Shown here piece by piece: positions 19,030 to 25,957 of a DNA stretch of 64,000 bases. The position numbers and the translations under genes are program-made. Source of the stretch: Fidelibacterota bacterium (lineage in GTDB: Bacteria; Pseudomonadota; Alphaproteobacteria; Rhodospirillales; Rhodospirillaceae); the NCBI GenBank assembly GCA_947472795.1, contig CANJBL010000010.1, positions 35,761 to 99,760 on the forward strand, given 5' to 3'. Below the pieces are notes generated by a model that was given only the letters and a program-made list of their open reading frames with translations, ran no database searches and was not told the origin of the DNA. Positions within the stretch are counted from its first letter, which is position 1; each line of letters starts with the position of its first letter.

Positions 19030-20025
19030 CTAGCGGTGGCGATAGCCTGAACGAGCGATCGTGAAAGGTTCGCCGTTGGCGAGAACAGTCACGCCATTGC
19101 CTTTTGCGGCATCCGCGATCTCTCCGATCGCTGTCAGCGGCACACCCGTTTGCGCGGCGATCTGTTCCAACCGGGCAACGCGCTCCGGGGGCACGGTGAA
19201 TACAAGTTCATAATCGTCTCCGCCCGCCAGGATGCTTTCCCACCAGCGCGCATCATGTTCCAGCGCCGCCTTTGCGCCCGGCGACAACGGCACCTTTTCC
19301 CTGTGGATGACGGCGCTCACCTGCGACACGTCGCAAAGATGCCCCAGGTCGGCGATCAATCCATCCGACACATCCAGGCACGCCGATGCAATTCCCTTCA
19401 GCGCTTCTCCCACGGTAAGGCGTGGTTGCGGCAAACGGTAGCGATCCACAAGTCCTGCCGCCAATGGGGGCGGTAGTGGCAACGCATCTGTCAGACACGC
19501 GAGCCCCAATGCGCCGTCGCCGATACTCCCGCTTGCGCACACGATGTCACCGGGCTTTGCACCGCCGCGCAACAGCGCCTTTCCTTTCTCCACTTCGCCA
19601 ATAGCTGTGATGGTAATGGTCAGCGGTCCTGGTCCGCTTGTGGTGTCACCCCCCAGCAGCGGCACGTTGAAGTCCTTTACGTCGCTGGCAAGACCAGCGG
19701 CATAGCGCTCCAGGAAGGCATCGTCGATGTCGCTGTTAAGTGCCAGCGCATGCAGGAAACCGCGCGGGCGAGCCCCTTTGGCGGCAAGGTCCGAGAGGTT
19801 CACGCGCAAGGCTTTGCGCGCGATCAGGTCCGGTGGATCGTCTTTGCGGAAATGCACACCGGCGATCAGTGTGTCGGTGGTCAGCGCTAGTTCGCATCCG
19901 GGCGCAACGCCGATAAAGGCGGCATCGTCTTTGAGCGACAGCGCGCCGGCAGCTCCATGGGCAAGCGGCGAGAACAGCGCGGCAATGAGTTCAAACTCAC
20001 CCCGCTGCGTCCCCTTCCCGCTCAT
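19030..20025 (-). CDS. thiL: Thiamine-monophosphate kinase
   Basis: 331 residues from ATG 20025 (MSGKGTQRGEFELIAALFSP). It phosphorylates thiamine phosphate to thiamine diphosphate. Typical PurM/ThiL motifs are SLKDDAAFIG, TTDTLIAGVHFRKDD, RVNLSDLAAKGARPRGFL, LLGGDTTSGPGPLTIT, ASGSIGDGALGL and CLDVSDGLIADLGHL. It begins 13 bases after the nusB stop, so nusB-thiL is one unit. A longer reading frame starting at 20109 would overlap nusB by 71 bases and adds no family residues. Confidence 0.95.
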   Translation of the reverse strand: MSGKGTQRGEFELIAALFSPLAHGAAGALSLKDDAAFIGVAPGCELALTTDTLIAGVHFRKDDPPDLIARKALRVNLSDLAAKGARPRGFLHALALNSDIDDAFLERYAAGLASDVKDFNVPLLGGDTTSGPGPLTITITAIGEVEKGKALLRGGAKPGDIVCASGSIGDGALGLACLTDALPLPPPLAAGLVDRYRLPQPRLTVGEALKGIASACLDVSDGLIADLGHLCDVSQVSAVIHREKVPLSPGAKAALEHDARWWESILAGGDDYELVFTVPPERVARLEQIAAQTGVPLTAIGEIADAAKGNGVTVLANGEPFTIARSGYRHR

Positions 20026-20038
20026 TTTCCGTTCCCAA

Positions 20039-20560
20039 TCATGGCGCCTTGTTACTCCGCGACCCATCATTGCGGCCCAGCACTTTGGAAACGCGGTCCA
20101 GCACGGCATTCACCATGCGTGGCTCCGGCCCAGCGTAGAAGGCATGCGCGACTTCGATGAACTCCGACACCGTCGCGCCGCCGGGAATGTCCGTGCGCGT
20201 CAGCAGCTCGGCGACACCGGCGCGTAAGATAGCGCGCACCGTCATCTCCATCCGTTCCCACGGCCACTCGGGCGAAAGCGCGGCTTTGATGATTTCGTCG
20301 ATCTCGCCTTCGCGCGTGTTCACCGCACGCACAAGATGGATGAAGAGTTCGCTGTCGAGCGTGGACAAGGCCACAGTCGTTTCTTCGGACGTTTCCGGAT
20401 TGTCGGAGATGGCGAGCCCGCCCACGCGGCCGATCAGGAAGTCCTTGATGATCTGCTCGGGCGGATTCTGGCTGGCTTCCATTTGATAGAGCGCCTGCAC
20501 GGCGGCAAGGCGCGCCGCGCTGCGCTCATTCATATCGGTTTTTTCGCGTTCGGACGTCAT
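20039..20560 (-). CDS. nusB: Transcription antitermination factor NusB
   Basis: 173 residues. NusB binds boxA RNA with NusE (S10) in rRNA antitermination. The helical core is recognisable: RSAARLAAVQALYQMEASQ, AALSPEWPWERMEMTVRAILRAGVAELL, and the closing VSEFIEVAHAFYAGPEPRMVNAVLDRV. An Asn codon ten residues in (MNERSAARLAA) offers a second plausible start nearer the usual N-terminus. It follows ribH after a 120-base gap (20561-20680) in which I see no gene. Confidence 0.94.
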   Translation of the reverse strand: MTSEREKTDMNERSAARLAAVQALYQMEASQNPPEQIIKDFLIGRVGGLAISDNPETSEETTVALSTLDSELFIHLVRAVNTREGEIDEIIKAALSPEWPWERMEMTVRAILRAGVAELLTRTDIPGGATVSEFIEVAHAFYAGPEPRMVNAVLDRVSKVLGRNDGSRSNKAP

Positions 20561-20680
20561 CGGCTACCTAACAAATATATTCCCGTGAGCGCACCGCGTG
20601 CGCCGCATACGTTGGCCGACGGCCAGACCCAGACCAGTCAAAGAGCAGGACGCAAAACGAATAAAACAGTGGTGGCGGGT

Positions 20681-21124
20681 TTATAGACCGAACTGGTGCT
20701 TCAGCTCAATCAGCCGCAGGCACGCCCGCGCCGCCCGTCCGCCGGCATCGCCGCGCGCCGGATCGGCACGGTCTTCAGCCAGCTCCCAGGTGGGGCACGT
20801 CAGAATGCCATTGCCGCTGGGCGCCCGCAAATCCAAAGCCACACGTTGCACGCCCGCCATGGATTGGGTGCAGACGTGCTCATAATGATCCGTCTCGCCC
20901 TTCACGGCGCAGCCCAGCGAGATGAAACCGTCATAGTGCTGGCCCGAGGTGCGCTCGGGCGTCATGCCCATGAGGGCCGCTGTCGGTAATTCCAGGATTC
21001 CCGGCACCGTCACCACGTCGAAATTGGCCTTGGCCTCCTTCAATACGGCGGTCGCGCCTTTCAAAAGGTTATCGGCGATCTCGTCGTAGAAGCGCGCTTC
21101 AATGATAAGGATGTATGGAGTCAT
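20681..21124 (-). CDS. ribH: 6,7-dimethyl-8-ribityllumazine synthase
   Basis: 147 residues. It condenses the RibB product with the pyrimidine from RibD to give lumazine, the penultimate step of riboflavin synthesis. Visible features are IIEARFYDEIADNLLKGA, VPGILELPTAALMG and DGFISLGCAVKGETDHYEHV, where Lys stands at the usual Arg of the G-x-x-x-R-G motif. The C-terminal RADPARGDAGGRAARACLRL is standard. In relatives it usually follows ribBA directly. Here it lies 9.3 kb away from it and is preceded by a small membrane-protein gene ending 3 bases upstream. Confidence 0.94.
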   Translation of the reverse strand: MTPYILIIEARFYDEIADNLLKGATAVLKEAKANFDVVTVPGILELPTAALMGMTPERTSGQHYDGFISLGCAVKGETDHYEHVCTQSMAGVQRVALDLRAPSGNGILTCPTWELAEDRADPARGDAGGRAARACLRLIELKHQFGL

Positions 21125-21127
21125 GAT

Positions 21128-21379
21128 CTATTTCTCGCCGGTGTTCCGCTTGACGAATATCATAAAGCCCATGATCTCCACCGCCGCAACAACAAAGGCG
21201 CCGTTGCGGCCCGAGGTTTCGTCTTTCCCCCAGTCCTGAACGATCAGCACCGACCCTGCCAGCAGACCAGCGAAGGCAAAGGTGCAAAGCCATCCCTGCC
21301 AGGTCTGGGGCGAATAGCCGAAGCCGATTTTTTTGCGCTTGAACCAGGGGCGGTTGTGCATGAGTTTGTCCGCCGCCAT
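21128..21379 (-). CDS. Small hypothetical membrane protein upstream of ribH
   Basis: 83 residues with two hydrophobic helices (about 30-46, WLCTFAFAGLLAGSVLIV, and 60-75, GAFVVAAVEIMGFMIFV) and a basic N-terminus (WFKRKKIGFGYSPQTWQGW). No family is recognised. It ends 3 bases before ribH and almost certainly shares its message. Its ATG lies only 11 bases from that of the divergent methyltransferase gene, an unusually tight arrangement that may mean the true start is the ATG at 21361. Confidence 0.7.
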   Translation of the reverse strand: MAADKLMHNRPWFKRKKIGFGYSPQTWQGWLCTFAFAGLLAGSVLIVQDWGKDETSGRNGAFVVAAVEIMGFMIFVKRNTGEK

Positions 21380-21390
21380 TCAAACACGAA

Positions 21391-22125
21391 GTGCTCATGA
21401 AAAGCAAAACGCACCCTTCCGTGCTGGGCTCTCTCCGCCTGCACCATGATACGCGCACGGGGGCGCTCACCTACGTTCTTCAGGGCGGCAATCAGACCGC
21501 TGTGGACAAGAGCGGCACCAGCCTCGACACCTACATCCACGCGCTGTACGGCCTGCTGCGCCAAACGCCGGCCAAGAACATCCTCATGATCGGCTGCGGC
21601 GGCGGCGTGCTGGGGCGCATGCTGGCGGCAGAGGGGCGCGCCGTCACCATCATCGATATCGACAAGACCTCATTCACCCTCGCGCACACTTATTTTGGCC
21701 TGCCCAAGAAAGTTCGTTGCCATGTGACAGACGGCCTCGTCTTCATGCAGCGCACGCGTCAGCAGTTCGACGCCGTCATCGTCGACGCCTTCATCGGCGA
21801 AGATATCCCGCCGCAATTCACCGGCGACGCATTTTGCGTTGCCTTGCGCCGTTGCCTCGCGCGCAATGGACGCATGCTCATGAATGTGTGCGTCGATACC
21901 AAAGCCGATCCCACGGCTGATGATGTTGCCTTGCGCCTGAAGCAGCACGACTGGAGCGTGCGCATCCTCGATCAGCGTGGCACGGCCAGGAATGCGATTG
22001 TGCTCGCGGGCAACGTCAAGGACCTGCGCCGCCCGACACTGCATCACGTGCCGCAAATCGAAGTTGGCCGTGTGCGGCGGGAACTAACGGGCATGCATTT
22101 TCGGCGCGTGAGCGCGCAAAAATAA
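21391..22125 (+). CDS. Spermidine synthase-like methyltransferase-fold protein
   Basis: 244 residues. The Rossmann-like AdoMet site is clear: NILMIGCGGGVLGRMLAAEG, TIIDIDKTSF, and FDAVIVDAFIGEDIPPQF, with TYIHALYGLLRQTP before it, in the order seen in SpeE-like proteins. Whether it makes polyamines cannot be told; many such stand-alone homologues are uncharacterised. The second ATG at 21397 is equally possible. Its last codons form the first unit of a 20-base tandem repeat (22108-22167). It is part of the accessory block between ribH and ribBA. Confidence 0.75.
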   Translation: MLMKSKTHPSVLGSLRLHHDTRTGALTYVLQGGNQTAVDKSGTSLDTYIHALYGLLRQTPAKNILMIGCGGGVLGRMLAAEGRAVTIIDIDKTSFTLAHTYFGLPKKVRCHVTDGLVFMQRTRQQFDAVIVDAFIGEDIPPQFTGDAFCVALRRCLARNGRMLMNVCVDTKADPTADDVALRLKQHDWSVRILDQRGTARNAIVLAGNVKDLRRPTLHHVPQIEVGRVRRELTGMHFRRVSAQK

Positions 22126-22167
22126 ACGTGCACGCGCCAAAATAAGCGTGAGCGCGCAAACATAGGC
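22108..22167. repeat. Three tandem 20-base repeats at the 3' end of the methyltransferase gene
   Basis: Units at 22108-22127, 22128-22147 and 22148-22167, each GTG(A/C)(G/A)CGCG followed by CAAA/CAAAATAA-like bases, differ at a few positions. The first unit encodes the last residues and stop codon of the upstream gene; the rest are non-coding. Since 20 is not a multiple of 3, the array must have grown outside the coding frame or truncated it. Confidence 0.75.
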
Positions 22168-22301
22168 GCGTGCGTAGCGACATCACGCGGTCGTGAATGC
22201 TCACGTAACAGTGTGTAAGAGTGTTGCCCAAATAAAGTTGAATCGCCGCTGCACATTTCTTATGTACAGCGCTGTTCGTCATTTTCGGGAGTTGTGAAGT
22301 C

Positions 22302-22724
22302 GTGTCGTTGACAACAGTTGTACGAGCCGCCTCTGGAATCGTTGCGGTCGCTGTGGTGATGCTTTCGCTGTCTGCTTCCGCCGCCGCGACACTCGCCGGC
22401 GATCCGGTGAAGGGCAAAGAAGTTTACGTCGAATGTGCGGGTTGTCACGACCTCAAGGAAAACCGCATTGGCCCGCATCACTGCGGCGTCGTCGGGCGCA
22501 AAGCTGGCAGCCTTGCCGATTTTCCCGGCTACTCGCAGGCCATGAAAGACTCCGGCCTCACGTGGGATGTGGCGACGCTCGATAATTTCCTGAAAGAGCC
22601 CTTCTCGTTCGTGTCGGGCACGCTCATGGGGTATTTCGGCATTGAAGATAAGCAGGCGCGTCTCGATGTCATCGCATACCTGCAGCAAGCCGGTGGCGAC
22701 CCGGCGCTCTGCTCCAAGCCTTAA
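22302..22724 (+). CDS. Secreted class I c-type cytochrome
   Basis: 140 residues from a GTG start. A signal peptide of about 29 residues (ending SASAAA) precedes a mono-haem domain with CAGCH (Cys45, Cys48, His49) and a likely axial Met in FVSGTLMGYFGI. The IGPHHCGVVGRKAG and LDVIAYLQQAGG segments fit the cytochrome c2/c550 class. It should be an electron carrier in the periplasm; its partner is not in the window. It is convergent with the single-domain response regulator gene, with 11 bases between the stops. Confidence 0.9.
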   Translation: MSLTTVVRAASGIVAVAVVMLSLSASAAATLAGDPVKGKEVYVECAGCHDLKENRIGPHHCGVVGRKAGSLADFPGYSQAMKDSGLTWDVATLDNFLKEPFSFVSGTLMGYFGIEDKQARLDVIAYLQQAGGDPALCSKP

Positions 22725-22735
22725 CCGCCGAAGCC

Positions 22736-23095
22736 TTACGCGGCGGACGCAGCCAGCGTGCTTTTAACCGCTTCCAGCAAGCTGGCGGTATCGACCGGCT
22801 TACGGATGATTGTGCCGATTGCCTCATCCGTAGGCACGTCGTAGGCCGTCACATAAATGATCTTCAGGTCCCGCTGGCGCAGGCGTGCCATGCGCGCCAG
22901 GGCAAAGCCGTTCATGCCCTTCGGCATAACAACATCCGTGACCAGCAAATCAATCTTGGGTTCGCCCCCGATCTGAGCGAGGGCCTGCATATAATCCGAG
23001 GCCGCCACCACGTCATATCCAGCTTCAATCAAGGATTTGGCAGTGGAATAGCGCCAGCTGGGCTCGTCATCGACCAGGAGAATGCGCGCCGGCAA
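22736..23095 (-). CDS. Single-domain (CheY-like) response regulator
   Basis: 119 residues, receiver domain only. The acidic pair is in LLVDDE, the phospho-acceptor Asp in LLVTDVVMP (about residue 53), the switch Thr in IIYVTAYD, and Lys in IIRKPVD. There is no output domain, so it may act as a shuttle between kinases or bind a target protein. It is divergent from the stressosome genes across 184 bases and is the obvious candidate partner for their two hybrid kinases, although that is inference from position. Confidence 0.92.
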   Translation of the reverse strand: MPARILLVDDEPSWRYSTAKSLIEAGYDVVAASDYMQALAQIGGEPKIDLLVTDVVMPKGMNGFALARMARLRQRDLKIIYVTAYDVPTDEAIGTIIRKPVDTASLLEAVKSTLAASAA

Positions 23096-23202
23096 AGCGA
23101 AGCCCCGACATTGTTTAAATATAACGTTGTTTTCAGAAACAATTTCGTCCCCGAAACGTTAAGGTGTGTGTCCAATAGCATTCTAAAATTGCCAAAGCAA
23201 AT

Positions 23203-23219
23203 TGCCTAAATTTTAGGCA
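23203..23219. promoter_or_regulatory. Perfect 17-base palindrome upstream of rsbR
   Basis: TGCCTAAA (23203-23210), a central T, then TTTAGGCA (23212-23219): a perfect 8-bp inverted repeat with a 1-base centre, 60 bases upstream of the rsbR start. Its size and symmetry suit a dimeric repressor or activator, but no cognate regulator is identified. A second short dyad (TTGTTT/AAACAA) lies nearby in the same gap. The gap (23096-23279) separates two divergent units, so the sites could control either. Confidence 0.45.
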
Positions 23220-23279
23220 TTTCAGCGCAACACGACCGTGTTGTTCACGCAAATCTAACGCTAAATAGGGGGTTTACCG

Positions 23280-24167
23280 ATGGCGAGAAGCAAAGCCTTG
23301 CTGCAAGGCGTGTTGGACAAAAATGCCGATCCGTTGGTCGCACGCTGGGTTGAATTGCAGCGCAAGGCGTTGAAATCAGGCCAACTCGAAGCCAGCGAAC
23401 TGGAAAGCCAATCGAAGAAGTTTGTCAAAGCGCTTCAATCGGCGGTTGTCTCAGGCGATATCGAATCTATTAACACGCCCGCTTGGGCCGAGGTCCGCGA
23501 TCTGCTTGAGGAGGTCACGCGCGCCCGCGCGCTTCAGGGTTTCTCACCCTCCGAAACAGCGACATTTGTCTTCGCGCTCAAGGAACCGTTGTTCGAGTAT
23601 CTGCGCCGTGAATGCGGCAAGGATGCCGATAAGCTCGCCGACGAGATCATGACGGCCTCCACGCTGCTCGACCAGATCGGCCTCTATACCACCGAGATGT
23701 ACCAGAAGAGCCGCGAGCAGATCATCCAGCGCCAACAGGAAGAGATGATGGAGCTGTCCACGCCGGTGGTGCAACTCTGGAGAGGCATTCTCGCCCTGCC
23801 CCTCATCGGCACGCTCGACAGCGCCCGCACCCAGATCGTGATGGAAAACCTGCTGCAGGAGATCGTGAAGACCGAAGCTGAGATCGCCATCATCGACATC
23901 ACCGGGGTGCCGACCGTCGATACCCTGGTCGCGCAGCACCTGCTGAAGACCGTGGAGGCGGCGCGTCTCATGGGGGCCGACTGCCTCATCAGCGGCATTC
24001 GCCCGCAGATCGCGCAAACACTCGTTCACCTGGGTGTCGAACTGAACGTCGTCTCCAAAGCCACCATGGCCGATGCCTTGTCGCTGTCTTTCCGGCGCAT
24101 TGGCAAGGTTGTGATTGATCGAAAGACAAAAAAGGAATCCGGGATATCTGAATCGGCGGCGGATTAG
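23280..24167 (+). CDS. rsbR: Stressosome co-antagonist RsbR (N-terminal sensory domain plus STAS)
   Basis: 295 residues. The first 150 or so form a helical, variable N-terminal domain of RsbRD type with no obvious cofactor residue. The STAS domain (about 160-280) contains AIIDITGVPTVDTLVAQHLL and the downstream SGIRPQIAQTLVHLGV. These two Thr-containing segments are where Bacillus subtilis RsbR is phosphorylated by RsbT. A long charged helix (about 135-165) links the two parts. Together with RsbS it builds the stressosome shell and should sense an unknown signal. AGGGGG precedes the ATG. It heads a six-gene operon. Confidence 0.92.
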   Translation: MARSKALLQGVLDKNADPLVARWVELQRKALKSGQLEASELESQSKKFVKALQSAVVSGDIESINTPAWAEVRDLLEEVTRARALQGFSPSETATFVFALKEPLFEYLRRECGKDADKLADEIMTASTLLDQIGLYTTEMYQKSREQIIQRQQEEMMELSTPVVQLWRGILALPLIGTLDSARTQIVMENLLQEIVKTEAEIAIIDITGVPTVDTLVAQHLLKTVEAARLMGADCLISGIRPQIAQTLVHLGVELNVVSKATMADALSLSFRRIGKVVIDRKTKKESGISESAAD

Positions 24168-24172
24168 CCGCC

Positions 24173-24571
24173 ATGGAACAGATACCCATTCTCAAGATCG
24201 GCGACTGCCTGCTCGTCAGTATTCAGGTAGACATGCACGACCGCATGGCACTGGCGTTGCAAGACGATCTCACCAATAAGATTGTCACCAGCCGCGCGCG
24301 CGGCGTGATGATCGACATCTCGGCGCTTGAGATTGTCGATTCTTTTATTGGCCGCATGCTCAACAACATCGCGGCCATGTCACGCGTGCTTGATGCCGTG
24401 ACGGTGGTGGTTGGAATGCGCCCCGCTGTCGCCATCACGCTCGTGGAACTTGGTCTCGCTCTTACTGGTGTCCGAACCGCGCTCAACGTGGACCGTGGCC
24501 TGGCTCTGATTCGTAAGATTATCGACGAACAGGATGGTGCAGGGGTCCTCGATGAATATCGAGAAAACTGA
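24173..24571 (+). CDS. rsbS: Stressosome antagonist RsbS
   Basis: 132-residue single STAS domain. MIDISALEIVDSFIGRML carries Ser57, the equivalent of the phosphorylated Ser59 of B. subtilis RsbS, and VVVGMRPAVAITLVELGLAL is the following helix. In the resting stressosome RsbS holds RsbT; phosphorylation by RsbT releases it. It begins 5 bases after rsbR and its 3' end overlaps rsbT by 20 bases. Confidence 0.93.
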   Translation: MEQIPILKIGDCLLVSIQVDMHDRMALALQDDLTNKIVTSRARGVMIDISALEIVDSFIGRMLNNIAAMSRVLDAVTVVVGMRPAVAITLVELGLALTGVRTALNVDRGLALIRKIIDEQDGAGVLDEYREN

Positions 24572-24956
24572 AACCCTCAACATTCGAAGCGGCGAAGACA
24601 TTGTGCGCGTGCGGCAAAACGTGCGCACCAAAGCCCTCGCCATCGGCCTCAGCCTCGTTGACCAGACGCGTATTATCACCGCCGCCAGCGAAATCGCGCG
24701 CAACACGCTCGACTACGGCGGCGGCGGCACGGTGCAGGTCGATATTGTTTCGGTCAGCGTCCGCAAGGGCCTGCGCCTGATCTTCAACGACACCGGCCCA
24801 GGTATCCCCGATATCGCCCGCGCGCTGGAGGATGGTTACACCAGCGGCGGCGGCATGGGGCTTGGCTTGAGCGGCGCGAAACGTCTGTGCAGCGAATTTG
24901 ATATCCGTTCCGAAGTTGGAAAAGGCACCACCGTAACTCTGATCCGGTGGAAATGA
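24552..24956 (+). CDS. rsbT: Serine/threonine kinase RsbT
   Basis: 134 residues from ATG 24552 (MNIEKTETLNI), a GHKL-type kinase. The N box is in ITAASEIARNTLDYGGGG, G1 in NDTGPGIPD and G2 in GGGMGLGLSGAKRL. It should phosphorylate RsbR and RsbS and, once free, pass the signal on. In Bacillus the target is the RsbU phosphatase; no RsbU with the usual RsbT-binding N-terminus is encoded here. It overlaps rsbS by 20 bases and the next gene by 4. The longer start at 24534 would deepen the overlap. Confidence 0.92.
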   Translation: MNIEKTETLNIRSGEDIVRVRQNVRTKALAIGLSLVDQTRIITAASEIARNTLDYGGGGTVQVDIVSVSVRKGLRLIFNDTGPGIPDIARALEDGYTSGGGMGLGLSGAKRLCSEFDIRSEVGKGTTVTLIRWK

Positions 24957-25957
24957 TGCTGCTCGAAGTCAGCGATAATTCTCACGTCGCGGCGGCGCGG
25001 CGTACCGCCACCACGCTCGCACAACGTCACGGTATGGACGAGTCAGCCGCTGGCCGGGTGGCGCTCGTGGCAACGGAAATCGCCACCAATCTTCTGAAGC
25101 ATGGAAAGGGCGGGCGCATCGCGCTCGACTCTTATGCCGACAGTTCCGGCAGCGGCGTCGAGCTGATCGCCATGGATGAGGGAGACGGCATCGCCAATAT
25201 CGCGGAAGCCTTCGGCAACGGTTTTTCCACGGCCGGCACCGCGGGCAATGGTCTCGGTATCATGGAGCGGCAGACCGATTTGCTCACATTGTTCTCGCGC
25301 CCGACCATGGGAACGGTGCTGGTGGCGCGCATCGCGGCGCGCACCGATAACGCCAACGGCCCCGGCAACAAGAAAACGACATTAGGCGCGGTGGTTGATC
25401 CCTACCCCGGCGAAACCGAATGCGGTGACGGCTGGGCCTTCGCCGAAACGGCCCACGGCCCTACCCTACTGCTCGCCGACGGCTCTGGTCATGGAGCTAT
25501 GGCCAAGACCGCCGCGCAAACCGCCGTCACGATTTTTCGCGACAACAGCGAGGAACCGCTTCCGCGCATCATGGAGCTTATTCACAAGGGTCTTTTCTCT
25601 ACGCGCGGCGCCGCCGTGGGCATCGCGCGTATCGACCGTTCCGCCAAACTGGTGCGCTATGTCGGTGTGGGCAATATCGTCGGCGCCGTGCTGCTGGAAG
25701 GCGAGGTCAAGCGCATGGTCTCCCACAACGGCACCACCGGCATGGTCGCGCCGCGCATCAATGAATTTACTTACCCTTCCACGTTGAATCCCACCGTCGT
25801 ACTGCACTCCGATGGGCTCACGGCAAAATGGGACCTCAATGCCTACCCGGGCGTTTACACAGCACACCCGAGTGTCATCGCCGGGCTTCTGTTCCGCGAC
25901 TTTAAGCGCGGAAAAGATGATGCTTCCGTGGTGGCCATGCGGAGTGCCATTTTGTGA
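24953..25957 (+). CDS. Fusion of an RsbT-like ATPase domain and an RsbX/SpoIIE-type PP2C phosphatase
   Basis: 334 residues. Residues 1 to about 130 are an anti-sigma/RsbT-like HATPase: VALVATEIATNLLKHGKGG, MDEGDGIANI and GTAGNGLGIMERQ. From about 145 to the end comes a small PP2C domain: ETECGDGWAFAE, LLLADGSGHGAMAKTAAQ, VVLHSDGLTAKWDL and KDDASVVAMR, with the metal-binding aspartates in place. Its small size and location after rsbT fit RsbX, which resets RsbR and RsbS by dephosphorylation. Having kinase-like and phosphatase parts in one chain suggests a bifunctional switch. It overlaps rsbT and the next gene by 4 bases each. Confidence 0.85.
   Translation: MMLLEVSDNSHVAAARRTATTLAQRHGMDESAAGRVALVATEIATNLLKHGKGGRIALDSYADSSGSGVELIAMDEGDGIANIAEAFGNGFSTAGTAGNGLGIMERQTDLLTLFSRPTMGTVLVARIAARTDNANGPGNKKTTLGAVVDPYPGETECGDGWAFAETAHGPTLLLADGSGHGAMAKTAAQTAVTIFRDNSEEPLPRIMELIHKGLFSTRGAAVGIARIDRSAKLVRYVGVGNIVGAVLLEGEVKRMVSHNGTTGMVAPRINEFTYPSTLNPTVVLHSDGLTAKWDLNAYPGVYTAHPSVIAGLLFRDFKRGKDDASVVAMRSAIL

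Noticed and set aside
20561..20680. FMN riboswitch upstream of rib genes
   Set aside because: Neither this gap, the region upstream of ribBA, nor that of ribH shows the conserved RFN-element sequence blocks; the genes sit inside operons.
23096..23202. EcfG-type (GGAAC-N-GTT) general stress promoter in front of rsbR
   Set aside because: GAAAC and CGTT strings occur but neither the GGAAC box nor the 16-18 base spacing fits well on either strand.
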